In this document: one piece after another, positions 1 through 12,937 of the stretch | Position numbering within the stretch: position 1 is the stretch's first letter | How the letters are laid out: every line of letters begins with the position of its first letter | From: Tethya wilhelma | Lineage: Eukaryota > Porifera > Demospongiae > Tethyida > Tethyidae | Length of the DNA: 64,000 nucleotides | Direction of reading: 5' to 3' | Assembly: GCA_964030475.1 (NCBI GenBank) | Contig: CAXIPT010000001.1 | Location: 18,749,270 to 18,813,269, forward strand | Program-made: the position numbers and the translations under genes | The notes under the pieces: generated by a model | Database searches by the model: none | The model's input: only the letters and a program-made list of their open reading frames with translations | What the model was told of the DNA's origin: nothing

Positions 1-1218
1 AACAAAGATCACATTATTGCAGCTAGTCAACAAGAATGCCAAGAGCTGCAAGGAACTATCAGAAACCAACAGAGACAACTGCAAAGGGTCACTCAGCAAC
101 TTGAATCTAGTCAACAAAAGATGGATGAATTTAAGACACGAATTCGAATCCAGAAACTAAAAGAAGAAACAGAAGATTACAAGTATTACACACACATTTG
201 GGAACAGAGAAAATCATCAACTGAGGCACCAAATAAACCAAAAACAAGTCCCAGAGACCCCCCACAGCCTCATCCTAGAGCTACTAGCAGCTTCACACTG
301 AGGTGGAGAGAGGGCAAGAAGGCACCGTGTAAGTTAGCCAGAGATCTTAATGCTGTTGTTGATGGTGAGATGGTGTACCTCAGAGCTGGTAGACAAATAG
401 TTTATGCCTACAACTCCAGAAACGAGACCTGGGAACAACTTCCAGACTGTCTAAATTCACACTCTTCTCTAGTAGTCTTCAGAAGCTGTCTAAATGCCAT
501 TGGTGGAGAATGCACTGGAGTATCTGTTAGGGTGACCAATCAGCTCCTCAGCCTCACTGGGGAAGGTATCAATAGGAAATGGAGAGAGGTGTTCCCACCA
601 ATGCCCACCAAGAGAGCATCATCAATGGTAGTGTGTACTGGACAGGCTCTGATTGTTGCCGGTGGATGGGGCCATGATTGGAGGAGTACGACAACAGTAG
701 AAGTCATGGACATTAATACAAAACAGTGGTCGTCTGCTGCAGACCTTCCCGAACCACTCTACAATGCCTCAGTGACCATCTGTCGTGAACGTATCTACTA
801 TGTTGGAGGATGGAAGTGTCAATCTCAATCTGGAGTAGGAATTAGTGATAGTAGAACTACCAAATCAGTCTACACCTGTATCCTGACTGACCTCTTCCTA
901 TCTTGTTTGTCAAGATCACCATCACATACCAGCTATACTCCATCCAGGCCTACTACATGGAGCAAAGTTGCTAATCTCCCAGTAGAAGGATCCACTTGTG
1001 TCACATTTCAAGATCGACTGCTAGCCATCGGTGGCTGTGATTCTAGGAACGTACCCACTTCAGATGTCCGTATCTACCATCCCACCTCTGACACATGGGA
1101 GGTCATCAGCAAAATGAAAACTAGACGAAGATTGTGTTTTGCAGCTGTTCTCCCCACCAATGAAATAGTGGTGGTGGGCGGCAGCTGTGACTCAGTGGAA
1201 ATAGCTACAGTTGTCTAA
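1..1218 (+). CDS. Coiled-coil/Kelch-repeat protein, 3' part (5' end outside window)
   Basis: The reading frame is open from base 1, so the exon continues upstream of the window; the ATG at 121 is internal. The first 40 or so residues are Gln/Glu-rich and heptad-like (ATIRNQQRQLQRV-type pattern), as in a coiled coil. The rest has about five Kelch blades, with the usual GG pairs and distant W/Y: IVAGGWGHDW, IYYVGGWKCQ, LLAIGGCDSR, IVVVGGSCDS. Kelch propellers bind protein partners. The closest relative in the window is the minus-strand Kelch exon at 33923-34825, which is preceded by similar coils; that array also contains kinase modules, so this gene may have had an N-terminal kinase upstream (inference). 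Coil and Kelch share one exon here but are split there. The stop is the TAA at 1216-1218. The propeller call is firm; the full architecture is unknown. Confidence 0.85.
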   Translation, partial: NKDHIIAASQQECQELQGTIRNQQRQLQRVTQQLESSQQKMDEFKTRIRIQKLKEETEDYKYYTHIWEQRKSSTEAPNKPKTSPRDPPQPHPRATSSFTLRWREGKKAPCKLARDLNAVVDGEMVYLRAGRQIVYAYNSRNETWEQLPDCLNSHSSLVVFRSCLNAIGGECTGVSVRVTNQLLSLTGEGINRKWREVFPPMPTKRASSMVVCTGQALIVAGGWGHDWRSTTTVEVMDINTKQWSSAADLPEPLYNASVTICRERIYYVGGWKCQSQSGVGISDSRTTKSVYTCILTDLFLSCLSRSPSHTSYTPSRPTTWSKVANLPVEGSTCVTFQDRLLAIGGCDSRNVPTSDVRIYHPTSDTWEVISKMKTRRRLCFAAVLPTNEIVVVGGSCDSVEIATVV

Positions 1219-2329
1219 CATTATTAAATTCTTTATAACAAGATGTTTCCTGTGTGTAATAATAGTTATTATTGATATATTATTATGTGTTATTATCTCA
1301 CTACACTTAAGTTCATCTGGTTTAAGAATGTCACTGGAAGTAAAATAATGCAATATTTTTCTTATAGCTAACTTAATTTTTACAGGTAAGGTGTAGGAAG
1401 CTGGAAAAGCAATCAAAAGAACAGGGAGAACAAGCGCTTTCGAATTTCCAATGGTGCCTGAAATTTGAAACCGATTGGATATTCAGAAAGTTATTCAATT
1501 TTTCTAGAGGCATATTCAAATCTGCAGAGGGACTTTAACATGTTTGCAACAGTGAGAGCTCATGTGATGAACATATTCTGCACACTTGCACTAGCACACT
1601 GTCATTGACTCCTTGAGGGTGTGCACTGATAAAAAAAAAGCATGGTAAACAAAGAAAGCACTTGCATGAAGATACTTTATGGCCACAGTACAGTTTTTAC
1701 AAAATGGTATAGTAACAGCTAGTCATTGATCTTTTGCATGCAATTTTGACTTAGGATATATGTATCCCGATTTGTTTATGACTGGCTAGAACGATTGTTC
1801 TGGAAATTGCCATGGTAATAGAACATGATAAACAAGCAAACACATAGACAAACTAACCTTATCAAGCAAGTGCTTTGAGGTATTATTAAACATTAAAAAC
1901 TTAGCAATGTAAGCAATAGCACTACGGTTGAATATCTTCTACACTTGGTGAAGTATCTGCCCAGTTTGGCATTTCTCCCAGTACCATAGACGATTCAATG
2001 GTTTTGATTATAGTTATTTTGTTCTTCCTCATTTTGGTTGTCATTCGTAGCTGTTGGTAAAGGGTCACCAAGAGTGGACGGTCGAGTGTACCAGGCTGCT
2101 GCCACTGTAGATTTTGAGGTCCGTTTCGGTCTTCTGGTATCGTTTGGCTGACAATCTCTTGTTTCTGGCTTCTAACTGGTATCATATACTTTCCAGTTTA
2201 GAGCAATTTTGGATGGCTTCCTGTCCACCGTTCTGCATCGCCATTTTTCTGCTCGACGTGATTTTTATTGTGGGACCCTTAGGCCTCATCTTCTCCTCAG
2301 GTTGGCTGTTTTTTAGTCTTGGCGATTTG

Positions 2330-2389
2330 AAGAATAATTCCCCAATTTGCCAAATTTTAATTCTCGCCAAATTTACCCGCTATACGGTA
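2330..2389. repeat. One end of a CCGCTATACGGTA-type small element
   Basis: The stretch ends in ATTTACCCGCTATACGGTA after a segment reading GCCAAATTTT...CTCGCCAAA. The same end occurs at 28776-28796, 41420-41445 and 47268-47288, so it is a dispersed repeat end. I could not find its left end. Confidence 0.5.
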
Positions 2390-2528
2390 TGTACTTACTA
2401 ATAGATTGCTTATTAATAAAATTTACTGAGACACCCTGATTATGTATTAATATTATAAGTTCTAAATAATGTAATCTGATTGGACAGCTACAGATCTCTA
2501 AATTTCATGTAGAGACGACCTGTTCATA

Positions 2529-2776
2529 TACCGTATAGCCGGAAATATTGATGATCAAAAAATTTGACGGTTTGCTCTGAAGAACGTTAAATTTAAATAT
2601 TAATTGTCCAATTTAAATTTGACGATTTGCGTGTGCGCATAATACATTCATATATGGCACCATAGATAATGTAGGGCTATGATGGCACTCAAAATATTGA
2701 CGGATTCAAATTTGATGCTTTGTGACTTTGACTGTCAAATTAAAATCCCGGTCAATATATTTCCGGCTGTACGGTA
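2529..2776. mobile_element. MITE-like element, TACCGTATAGCCGG termini
   Basis: The left end reads TACCGTATAGCCGGAAAT and the reverse complement of the right end reads TACCGTACAGCCGGAAAT, giving terminal inverted repeats of more than 20 bases with one or two mismatches. The 248-bp interior is AT-rich and non-coding. It belongs to the set of small elements in this window sharing a TACCRTATAG start. Non-autonomous DNA transposon is inference from structure. Confidence 0.65.
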
Positions 2777-2993
2777 GGTACTCTACGTGAAACAGAGTAC
2801 CTATGAATAAATTATTTTTATGAGTAAAACTTGTACAAACCTCAATTTTGATTAGGTAATCTAAATTAGTGAGACACTGCTTTGTGTGCCCTTTTTTTTC
2901 CCGCAGGATTTGCAAACAGCCTAGCTCAAGATACTATTCTCATAGGATTTCACAGGTAAATAGACAGAGTACTATAATTACACACACTGACAN

Positions 2994-3033
<40 letters not shown>

Positions 3034-3198
3034 TGTTAGATGTCAAGACCACTAATCTGCTACCATGCTCTCAGCACATGGCCTGAAAACGCTTACTGTA
3101 TACAAGCTAATGAAATTCCGGACCTAGAACATACCAGCTGTTAATTAGTGGAGCCACAGAACAACAACAGAACAATCAGTCATATCTAGCTCTCCCCT

Positions 3199-3237
<39 letters not shown>

Positions 3238-4082
3238 CCTACGAGACTGTGATACGTCTATTAATTGCACAGCCACTACATTCCAGGCATGTAATGGTAA
3301 ACGACCATTAACTGGTTGTGATTACGTGTTGTGGCAAAGCAGTGCGAGAAATGAGTCCTGTCAAACTACAAACAAGGAGAGGGTCAACCACAACGTGTGT
3401 AAAACTGATAAAAAGACAAGGTATGCTCGGAATGTGAAAAATGCACGGAATGCATGAAAATCGGAACTCAACCACAAGGCCATTGTTGACTGATTTCCAC
3501 CCGATATCTTCTCAACAGCTGGTATTGCTCCAAACAACATACCTCATTCAACACCGTCACCTCTATTGGCAAGCCGTGTTTGGAATTAAAAGGACATACA
3601 TACACACATAGCTCGGCCTCGATCAATGGATCACAACACCTCACTCCAGTAGGAGTGGAGTTCCACTATGGACAAATTATTTGCAATGTTTTTGCCGTGT
3701 TTTGTGGCATTCGGGGAACATGTGTAGCGGCATAGCTCAACAACCACATAATCAGTCAAAGCAGTGTCGTCACGGTAACTAGAGGGCTCCTAATCTGATT
3801 ACAGGTACATCACACGTACACCAGAAGCTTGGATGGTCGGAGAGAGAGAGGGGCAGGCTGGAATGGAAGCACACTGAATGGATGGTTTGCTGGTTATGTG
3901 GTGCAGGAATAGAATCCATGTGGGTAGATCACCGGGTGAAAACCATTCCTACCTCATGAAAAAAGACATCTTGATCTAGTTTGTGAGGCAGAGGGCTTTG
4001 ATGGTGGATCACTTGGTTGCCAACACACGGCAGACTTTTGAGTGCAGAGTTGAAAAATATAATGATTCGATCAACACTCACA

Positions 4083-4137
<55 letters not shown>
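4083..4137. repeat. (CA)n microsatellite
   Basis: An almost pure CA array, followed downstream by an interrupted GT-rich stretch (about 4160-4226). The spurious His/Thr and Cys/Val open frames here come only from the repeat. Confidence 0.9.
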
Positions 4138-4138
<1 letters not shown>

Positions 4139-4488
4139 ATCAGACAAGCAGGTGGTGTTTGTGTGAGAGAGAGTGTGTGTGTGTGTGCATGTGTGAGTGT
4201 GTGTGTGTTTGTGTGTGTGTGTGTGCGGTATTGCAGTGTGTTCATTGGTGGAATTATCACATCCAGACGTCCATTGTTAGAGCCACTCTGGAGCTAATCT
4301 CGTTAAGAGCTGCTCTAACCAGGATGCAATTAGTGCCAGTCCAATCAGAGGTGATTAGCTTGCAAACAATAGGTCGGGAAACCAGACCTCTTCATTGTGG
4401 CTGGTGTAGAGAGAAGATGATTAGAATCCTTTAAACAAATGTGTTGATAAGATCAATAATGGCAGGAATACGTTTGGCTGCTAAAGGT

Positions 4489-4491
<3 letters not shown>

Positions 4492-4555
<64 letters not shown>

Positions 4556-4556
4556 N
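4492..4556. repeat. (AC)n microsatellite ending at an assembly gap
   Basis: A perfect AC array runs up to the single n at 4556, so its true length is unknown. Confidence 0.9.
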
Positions 4557-5637
4557 GGAGAGTGGGTGTGTCGATGAAATAGTTTGTGGTTAGTTACCTT
4601 GTTTGGTTTGGGAATGGATTACATTTTGGAAGTTAACTAACCTCGCTTGTAGTGTGTGGGTTAGCTGGGCCCATTGTCCTTCTGTTCTCATTAAAGACAT
4701 TGTTGTCTTGTTGTCCTGCTCACATTCTGTTCCCCTACAACCAGAAATGCCTCTTGTTGTGCTCTGTGTGTGCTGTTGTGGTGAGTGGGAGGCATCAGCC
4801 CTCTCACGACGCTGGGGAATTAGTCAGGAATTAGCGAGAAACACTGCAATGGTTTGTCCTGCCCGTGGTTTCTGCTCCCTGCCACATCCAAGCCACTGTT
4901 GACATGAACAGAGTGAAGTTGAAATATTTGAGGCGAAGCCATTTTCTCCGGGTATAGCTAATGACTTCCCTTTTCGTGGCTAGAGGTTTTTAAACATGGA
5001 CTAGTGGACACTAATGCACAGGCCTTCTTTAGCTCTGCTCCTTAGCTGGAGTGAGAGAACTTCCTTACAAGGCAGTGGAAGAGATGGTGTAAAGGTCATC
5101 ATGATATCGCTGGTAACATTTCCTCTCTGAAGGATGGTTGCTATCCTTGTGGTCAAGGTAGCCATTACTGCCATTGCCATGGCAACAGGAAGAATAGAGT
5201 TGTAGTGTTCATACAAAGCATTGAAGTGTGTGTTTCTGTAGAATGATAATATGTTGGTATAATGTTGGTATTGTGTGGCTGAGGTGGTTTCCTCCAGGTA
5301 GTCTTGTTCTGGTTGCTGTACATGTTAATTCACTGAATTGAAACTCAAAAAGATTTAGCATGTACTCGACATGTTCCCTCTCATGTGGCATTTCCTATCT
5401 AGTGTAGTTCCAGTGTTTGGACCTAGTGGCTGTTGTAGTGGTGTTGATGGAGAGACAGACTGTTTCATGGCCGGGTTGTTAGTGTGGTTTTGTGATAGTA
5501 ATTAGTACAATGTGTTCTCTACAGCGTCCAATCAGGGAGAGTATGTTAGAAATGTGAAGTTGATTAAAACTGGTTTAGAAATGTACTGAATGACCAGCCA
5601 GTGAAATTTAACAAGTCAGATGTATCTCTCACACTAA

Positions 5638-5640
<3 letters not shown>

Positions 5641-5699
<59 letters not shown>
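5641..5699. repeat. (AC)n microsatellite
   Basis: An uninterrupted AC array about 90 bp upstream of the first recognised TTC39 exon. Confidence 0.9.
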
Positions 5700-5701
<2 letters not shown>

Positions 5702-5788
5702 GTATGCCTGTTGAGGAGTTAGTGTACATGCATTCATTAGGTATATCCATGGAGACTGGTGAACACACTCACACACACACCCTCCCAG

Positions 5789-6525
5789 ACAGCTGTATCA
5801 GTGGGTGAAGACCTGTGAAGAGGAAGGAGTCCAGCTAGAGACAAACTTCGCTGCTGGTGTTCAGATGGGCATAGGCTGCTTCAACCTGGTATGTCCTCCC
5901 TGCCACAGGAATGGCATGGCGGCTACAAAGAAACAAAAATATCATTTTTTCCACCGCATTACTCGCTGTTATCGCTGACCACGCATGCTAAAATGTAATT
6001 GTGTGTTTTTGTTGTTGCTCTGAGCCTTGAGACCACAGCCATGGCTGATGAGATTAGCGCGACCATCATCATACCTTCAGAGACGAATTCAATTAAAAGT
6101 TTGTGCAAGCGAGTCTTTCATCCGACTCCAGACTGGCCTGTTACCGTGGTTACCACTGATTAGAAGATTGCTCTGTTCCGCACGCACACACAAAGTCACT
6201 CACATTCTCCGAATGGAATTTTAATAGAGTGTGTACGTGTTTTGATGCCAGGTCCAGAGCTAAACAGTGGCTGGTTATCAAACCTGATCAGCTCTGTAAT
6301 GTAGTCCATAGATTAGGGGGCTGTGTGTTTATCAACACTTGAGAGTGAGTGTGTTAGTGAGACAATACCAGGAGGAAGCTAGTCTTGAGCCTCTTACTAA
6401 AACAGTAGATGTGCCTTTTGAGGTTGGAGGTAATTTGCATAAAGAGAAAGATGCTTTTTTTGTTTTTTTTTCTCCTATTCAATTAGCTATTATATGTAGC
6501 TGGGTTCAATGGTTAGTTCTGATTC

Positions 6526-6574
<49 letters not shown>

Positions 6575-6951
6575 ACCCACCAATGTATCTTCCTGTGTGA
6601 GTGTCTCTTTCACTGCATCTGCTAATCATTTAACTTCTACTAACCCTCCATTCTTAGACACACATAGCCTAGCAACTAACGAATGGTACTACCAGCACAC
6701 CCAGCGTGTGTGTGTGCTCGTGTGTGTTTGTGTGTGTTAATTAAGACACAGGCAATTGATAGTAATGACTAATTAGATTCTATGTTTTGTTGTGGGCCCG
6801 CCCCTTCAATGATTGTTATCATTGTGCAGCTGCTAATTGCATTGTTGCTATGGGAAATACATGGCAACCCCTGTCCTTAATCTCCTAATGTTGTGTAAAC
6901 TAATTCAATAAGATTCTGTTTTGATATGCAAAGCACACGTGTTCGTGTTGT

Positions 6952-6982
<31 letters not shown>

Positions 6983-7303
6983 TGCATAATTTCATTACTG
7001 CTTGCATTGCTTATAATTTCTGGTATTTCTGCCACATGGCCATGTTTTGGCCCTATGCTTTGTTTCATGTGTGACTTTAAAATGTCATTCATACACACAC
7101 ACACACACTCACCCACTCACAGTACCTGTCGATGTTGCCCAATAGGGTTCTCCGATTGTTGGAATTTGTTGGCTTCTCGTGTGACCGTACCCTCGGACTG
7201 ATGGAGCTGGAGAAGGGCGTGGCCAGTGGGACCTTCCGATCGTCACTGTGTTCCTGCTTCCTCCTCTTCTATTACACTGTTGCCCAGGTCGTCATGGGTA
7301 CGT

Positions 7304-7364
<61 letters not shown>

Positions 7365-7388
7365 NNNNNNNNNNNNNNNNNNNNNNNN

Positions 7389-7453
<65 letters not shown>

Positions 7454-8383
7454 AGGGATGGGAGAAGGCCAAGTGGAACCAGCCGAAGTCCTCCTCACTC
7501 CCCAGTTGGAGAAATACCCAGATGTAAGTAAGCGTAAACTTTAAACATTCTTCCCTCCAGTGTGTTCACGTCTCAGGGGATCCCTGCGGAGATCACAGAT
7601 GACAAACTGTCGCAGTTACGTTTGCTAATTGAGCATTCTTGTGGACTGTTATAGTTTACCATTGGAGTTAGCTAATCCCAAACCTCTGTCCCCTCTTGCG
7701 AGTGTTAGTGCAGTGTGTGTGTGAGAGAGCGTGGTGCAGTATTTAGTAATGGTATTACCTCATCCTGTAGTTCTATTGGCCAACCAACAACACCAGACTG
7801 CAGGCATTGTTGAACCATGATGCAAAATATTTTTTTTTTTATCTTTCAAGTGGTCTGTTTTTACTAGAGCTGTGCTGTAGTCAGCTCAGATTTGTTCTCA
7901 ACAGCTGCTGATTAGCATACGATATTTAGAAGGCTTGCGTTTGTTACCGTGTGTGTGTGTGTGTCCTGGATCTAATTACTGTCATTAGTTTGGCTTAAAA
8001 CTGTTGATGCTGATGACTTGAGAGAGCAACCCCTCATTAGCTGATGCAGGTGTCAACACTTGTTAGGCTGGTCTGCTATATGAGCCGTGTATGTGGTGTG
8101 TATGGATGGATGTATGTATGTATGTGTCTATGTATGTATGTATGTGTCTATGTATGTACGTATGTACGTATGTATGTATGTATGTGGTATATGTACGTAT
8201 GTACGTATATATGTATATATGTATGTGTCTATGTATGTATGTATGTGGGTGTATATGTGTGTGTGTGTGTTATATGGGCTATTACTTTCTGCATGGCTTG
8301 GCATTTACAGTTCAGCTGGTCGCTAGTTGTCTCCTAATGGGGTTTAAATGGATTAACACATCCTTTCAGTCTTTTCACCACAC

Positions 8384-8420
<37 letters not shown>

Positions 8421-9562
8421 TACTGGTACAGCTCTTCCTTGTTTGAAGCTAGAACAGGACAGAAAGCATCACTGCTTGAATAGCATGGAAAAGAAGGCAT
8501 CTTTGAATTATAACTTCCATATGTTGTAGCTGTGGGAGTATGGAATGGCTAAGAGGCCTTAGGATCACTTCCAATGGCCGGTGACTGTAGACCATAACTT
8601 GGATCTCTAGGCCCATTAAAGCTTTGTGTGTGTGTTTTCTCTTTAACCTCCTAATTCAATTAGTACCCTATCCTGGATATGTATATATGTATCTTTGTTG
8701 ATGTCACTAATTACACACTTGACACCAGTGAGATCATTGTGAATTGATTTGACCACATTGTCATGACCCCCACCACACCACTGATGGCTATCTTTGATCT
8801 CCTCTTGTTAATATCCTCTCTCTCTCTCTCTCTTCCTTCCTTCCTCTCTCTCTCTCTCTCTCTCTCCACAGTCGGTGTTGTTCCTCTTCTTCAAAGGCAG
8901 GATAGAGCTGATGAAGGGGTCGGTTCAAAAGGTATCTCACCTACTCTAAAATGTGGTTACTTTTTCCAATGCATTAGTATTCTTTGAACTGTATTGTTCC
9001 TGCGCCAATGGGCTCACCGCTAGTAATGGCCGCCTACCGCTCTCTCTGGTTGCTGGGATTAATGTGGCGCCTTGTTGTCGTGGCAATGAATGACTTACAA
9101 CTGTTAGTGGGATCTGTTTGTTCCTCTGGTATTTGTTTGGGAGCAAAGAATTGTGCCGCCTTTGAAATAGCTAGCATGCATGTTGTCCTGGACCTGATGC
9201 AGGTGGTGACTGACTGACCAGACCGTTAAGATGTGTGTGAGTGAGTGAGTGTGTGAGTGTGTGTGTTTTTGTTGTGGGTAGTTTTAATGTTGGGATTCTG
9301 AAAAATTAGGTGAATTTTGTTGTGTGCATGTGTTCCTGTAGTTTGTGTGATGTGGGTCGTTAGGTTTGGGAAATTGCTGCGCTGTTTTTTTTTCTCTCTC
9401 ATTTTTTGTAGAGTGTCCGAGTGTGTGTGTCTGTGTGTGTAGCATCTCTTAATGTGGTTATTTTTTAAAGGATTTCCCCCCCTCTATTTTACGACGGAAT
9501 AGCTCTAGTAAAGATCACAGAATTGTTGTGTGTTTGTTGTATGCTCAGGAGCAGTGCAAATA

Positions 9563-9613
<51 letters not shown>

Positions 9614-10153
9614 AATGTTTTAATGTGGTTTATTTTAAAGAATTTTCCCCCCCCATTAATAATGGACTATACCTCAGCTGGTAAAACTATATTCTCAGGA
9701 GCTGTGCCGATATCTCTGTAGTGGTCTGTGGGATAGAGAGGTATTGCAGCCTTTGCAGCTTCAGTTAGAGTGCCATTTTGTGCATGTGTTGCTCTGTGTG
9801 TGATGTGGTGCATTTAGTGACTTGAGGGTTGCAAGGTTTTAGAAAAAATTATTTAATTTGTGTGCATGTGTGTGTGTGTGGTGTGTCCACATATCTGAGG
9901 GCTGTTACGCTTGCTCTAATATTCAAGAAGAATGCAGCTAGCACTCTCTCTATTTGTCAGCCTCACAACAGCTCACTCTTATGCCATCCATGCCTCTAGA
10001 CACCAGGAGCCATAGCACTCAGGAGCTGGGGGTAATGTTAATTGCTTGTTCCCTGGAATCAAAGACAATTGGCTCCCTCTCTTTCATGGCTGTTGAAATA
10101 CAAGCCATGGCTCTCCTTGTAGAATGGCTGTTGGTGAACAACCTCTTCCCGCC

Positions 10154-10225
<72 letters not shown>

Positions 10226-11003
10226 NGCTCTGCATGAGGGCCTCAAGAGAGATTACATCATAGCTATTAGCACAAACACAGCATTATTTGCACATTACAT
10301 AATACAAAATTGAAAATTACTTTCTGGTGTGTGGTATTCTGTTATCAGCTCAGAGCTATTCAAAACAAAGCCTGAGAAGCTATGTGCTTGTGTCACCATT
10401 CTTCCCAGCCCCCCCCTGCTCCTTGCACCCCCTGATCGTGCTATTTCCCATCAACATCCTCTCTTGCTGGATGCTGATGGTGCGCATAGCTAGCTAGCTT
10501 GCTAGAGAGACAGAGGGGGGGTTCCCGATGAAAGGATATTCACGGGTTTTGACTCGTGGTTTTATGATAATGTTTGTTTTTTGTCTGTTGTGTAGGCAAC
10601 GGTGAGTTTTGAACGCAGCATCAGTGTTCAGCGGGAGTGGGCCCAGGTGCATCACCTCTGCTGGTGGGAGCTGTACTGGTGCCACTGGTGAGGGAACCCC
10701 TGTAATTAGGGTACTTTGATTATTCATGAGTTGTTGAATAATTCATGTTCAGTCTGCAGGGTGAATGGTCCAAGGCTATAGAGTATGCCAATAGACTGTA
10801 TAGTCACAGCAAGTGGTCCAAGGTACGATGCGACGACATCATTATGATGTAATGTTGAGGGTTTCCCCCTCTGTTCCCTAGGCAACCTTCCTCTATATGA
10901 AGACAGCCTGTCTGTTAATGCAACGAGATGGTGAAGCCCCGCCCACTTCTCCCGATGAGGTCATCAGTGGTGTGAAGAAGAGTGATATGGAAGAAATGAT
11001 GAG
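5789..11003 (+). CDS. TTC39: TTC39-family (IML2-like) tetratricopeptide protein, partial
   Basis: Seven exons join in phase: 5789-5888, 7123-7297, 7456-7523, 8872-8931, 10596-10687, 10753-10822, 10882-11003. The translation follows the TTC39/IML2 family closely: AAGVQMGIGCFNL, then LPNRVLRLLEFVGFSCDR, FLLFYYTVAQVVMG, then VLFLFFKGRIELMKG, VHHLCWWELYWC, EWSKAIEYANRLY, ATFLYMKTACLLM. These helices form TPR-like pairs; the family is cytosolic or membrane-associated, and its molecular role is poorly defined. All borders are GT-AG, and exon 3 is preceded by a CA array rather than a normal polypyrimidine tract. The N-terminal 200 or so residues and the C-terminal TPR region are missing. After 11003 (phase 2) I see no next exon before the gap at 12551. 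The gene is therefore incomplete here, not necessarily broken in the animal. Which paralogue (A, B or C) cannot be said. Confidence 0.85.
7309..7452. repeat. (GA)n then (AC)n arrays across a 24-N gap, inside a TTC39 intron
   Basis: A GA array (7309-7364), 24 Ns and an AC array (7389-7452) fill almost the whole intron between exons ending at 7297 and starting at 7456. The AC array directly precedes the acceptor. Confidence 0.9.
8103..8275. repeat. (TATG)n-type tetranucleotide repeat
   Basis: Imperfect TATG/TACG units with GTGTC interruptions, ending in a GT array, within a TTC39 intron. The Tyr/Val/Cys/Met open frames over it are repeat artefacts. Confidence 0.85.
9567..9611. repeat. (GT)n microsatellite
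   Basis: A clean GT array in the intron between the TTC39 exons at 8872-8931 and 10596-10687. Short GT tracts recur every few hundred bases through this intron. Confidence 0.85.
10158..10226. repeat. (GT)n microsatellite ending at an assembly gap
   Basis: A GT array runs directly into the n at 10226 within a TTC39 intron. Confidence 0.9.
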
Positions 11004-12483
11004 GTAATTATGACGTAATGAGTGTGTGTGCACTATTATAAATTATTCATTACTGCAAAAGTGATGATATTAAAAAAATTTAGTCGTTTTGGCAGTTGGT
11101 CCAGAAATCAAATCAAACACACAAAGAGTTGATTTTTGCACAGCTCACATTAACTGTAATGCCATTCACGCTGTGTGCTCCCCAAGTGCACTGTGTGACC
11201 TTCTTCCTAAAGTGACTGCTGCATTGAGCTACAGAGACTATAAAGCTTCAGCTAATGAATCTCCTCCTTAGCTAGCACTGAAGACTGACTGCTAGGCTTC
11301 AGGAAAAAGGACACACACAGTTTTAAAATGTGCGTGCCTCTTGAAACAAGGTCATTGAGCGTCTGTCTGTTCCTTTGTTGGTCTGTCTGTGTGTGAGGGT
11401 TTCTCTGTGAAGCAGCCTCCACCAGCTGGGAGCTTACACCAGGTGGAAGGAGGTCAGCTTCTTTAATGGACCTTTGACTAGATCAGGCCCATAATTTCGT
11501 GGAATTGTTAAATTTTTAAAATGATAAAATGGTTCCAGTTAACTCCTGATTTAATAATCTATTAATTTAGCTGACCTGGCAATAAATAAATGTCTGACTG
11601 ATGGAAGGCTCAGGGTAGACTGAAGGCTGTGCTATGGTGGTTGGCTGGAGGGAAGGACGTGGAGTTGTTGGGAAGTGAAACCTTTTGGTCGAGACACTAT
11701 ATAGAGCTTCGTTATAGCAGGAGGCATCTCAGTGTGTGTGTGTGTGTGTGTGTGTGAGTGTGATGAAACAGCCCCTGCTATCATACATAATCTGCAACAA
11801 TACTACTGCATAGAATTTTTTTTCTAATACTAATTTGACCAAACGTCAGCCAATCACCAAATTTTTGATTCCAACAATGGTAGACGGGATGGATTAAGGA
11901 AGACCTTCATAGCTGCAGGGACTAGCCATCTCTCTCTCTCTCTCTCTGTCTCCTTCCACTTCCTTCCTTCTCTTTGGTGTTTCTTTCCAGTTAGTTCATC
12001 ACCGTGTTAGCTTGGAGCCGTGGGCCACCTAGCAGCCATTGCTGCTGTAACTTTGGGGTGTAATAACCAACTAGTATGATGCAATGTGGGGCTACAAATT
12101 TTTTCCATGCAACTTGTGTTGAAGGAATGTATTTTGGTATTCCTCTAACACACACTAATGCACCATTGTGCCATTTGGGGTATATATAGGTGGTGCAGCA
12201 TACAGACCACTGTATGTATGGCTGTAGGAACCAAGTTTAGTTAGAGCCCTCTCAATGTGAAAGCTTACACAGCCCAATGGAATGCATTCCGACTGTGGGA
12301 AAACCATCACTACAAGTGGTCTGGTTGACATAGTGACACGTGCCGCTGATGGAGTGATAGCTAAACCACCAATGGGGAATGGAAGCTGAAGGCAGCCTCT
12401 AGTTTGCTTAGACAGCTTCTTGTGTGTGTTTTAGTTGTATAGGGTGACTCAGAGAGAGAGAGTGAGAGAGAGAGAGAGAGAGT

Positions 12484-12550
<67 letters not shown>

Positions 12551-12937
12551 NCTTAGTGGAGTAATTAAAAGCTTTAACGCTCTTCAGTTGAAAGCCATTA
12601 GCTGAATAGTTCTGAACTCAGCTTTTCATATCAAATTTGTCCCCCCCCAAAAGGAAAATCTGGCCATGTTTTGTTTAGTAGAACATTCTGAGAATATACG
12701 AGCAAAAACAATGCGAACTTGTATAATATACAAATGATTCACATTGTAGCCTCCAGTGTGATTTTGAAGGCTTTATTGTGGAGCTGTTGACGCAGTGATT
12801 GTCAACAGTGTATTTACAACTGGGAATTGTCTTCAGTAGTTGCGTTAACAATTGTAACACTCCGTTAATGAATATGCTAATCCACCATCCCATCCCATCT
12901 CTCACACACACACACACACACTCTCTTACTTTCACAG
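11004..12937. other. Non-coding stretch with GA array and gap
   Basis: I recognise no exon. The region contains a GT tract (about 11733-11755), a CT tract (about 11932-11947) and a long GA array (12461-12550) ending at a gap. The missing TTC39 3' exons and the missing 5' exon(s) of the next gene may be unrecognised here or lost in the gap. Confidence 0.6.
12461..12551. repeat. (GA)n microsatellite ending at an assembly gap
   Basis: A GA array with a few GTGA interruptions runs up to the n at 12551. Confidence 0.9.

Larger units (their letters stand above)
1219..5788. other. Non-coding stretch with microsatellites
   Basis: I see no convincing exon on either strand. Open frames here come from CA/GT repeats or are short and lack splice context. 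The stretch holds GA and CA arrays (about 2994-3028, 3203-3234, 4083-4137, 4492-4555, 5641-5699), two gaps (2993, 4556), a small inverted-repeat element (2529-2776) and a solo element end (about 2330-2389). The 5' exons expected for the TTC39 gene are not visible; they could lie here unrecognised or in a gap. Confidence 0.6.

Noticed and set aside
4083..4260. Long His/Thr and Cys/Val open frames
   Set aside because: They are translations of CA/GT repeats on both strands, with no splice signals or homology.
8044..8483. Tyr/Val/Cys/Met-rich frames of 79-130 residues
   Set aside because: They follow the TATG repeat in all frames and lie in a TTC39 intron.
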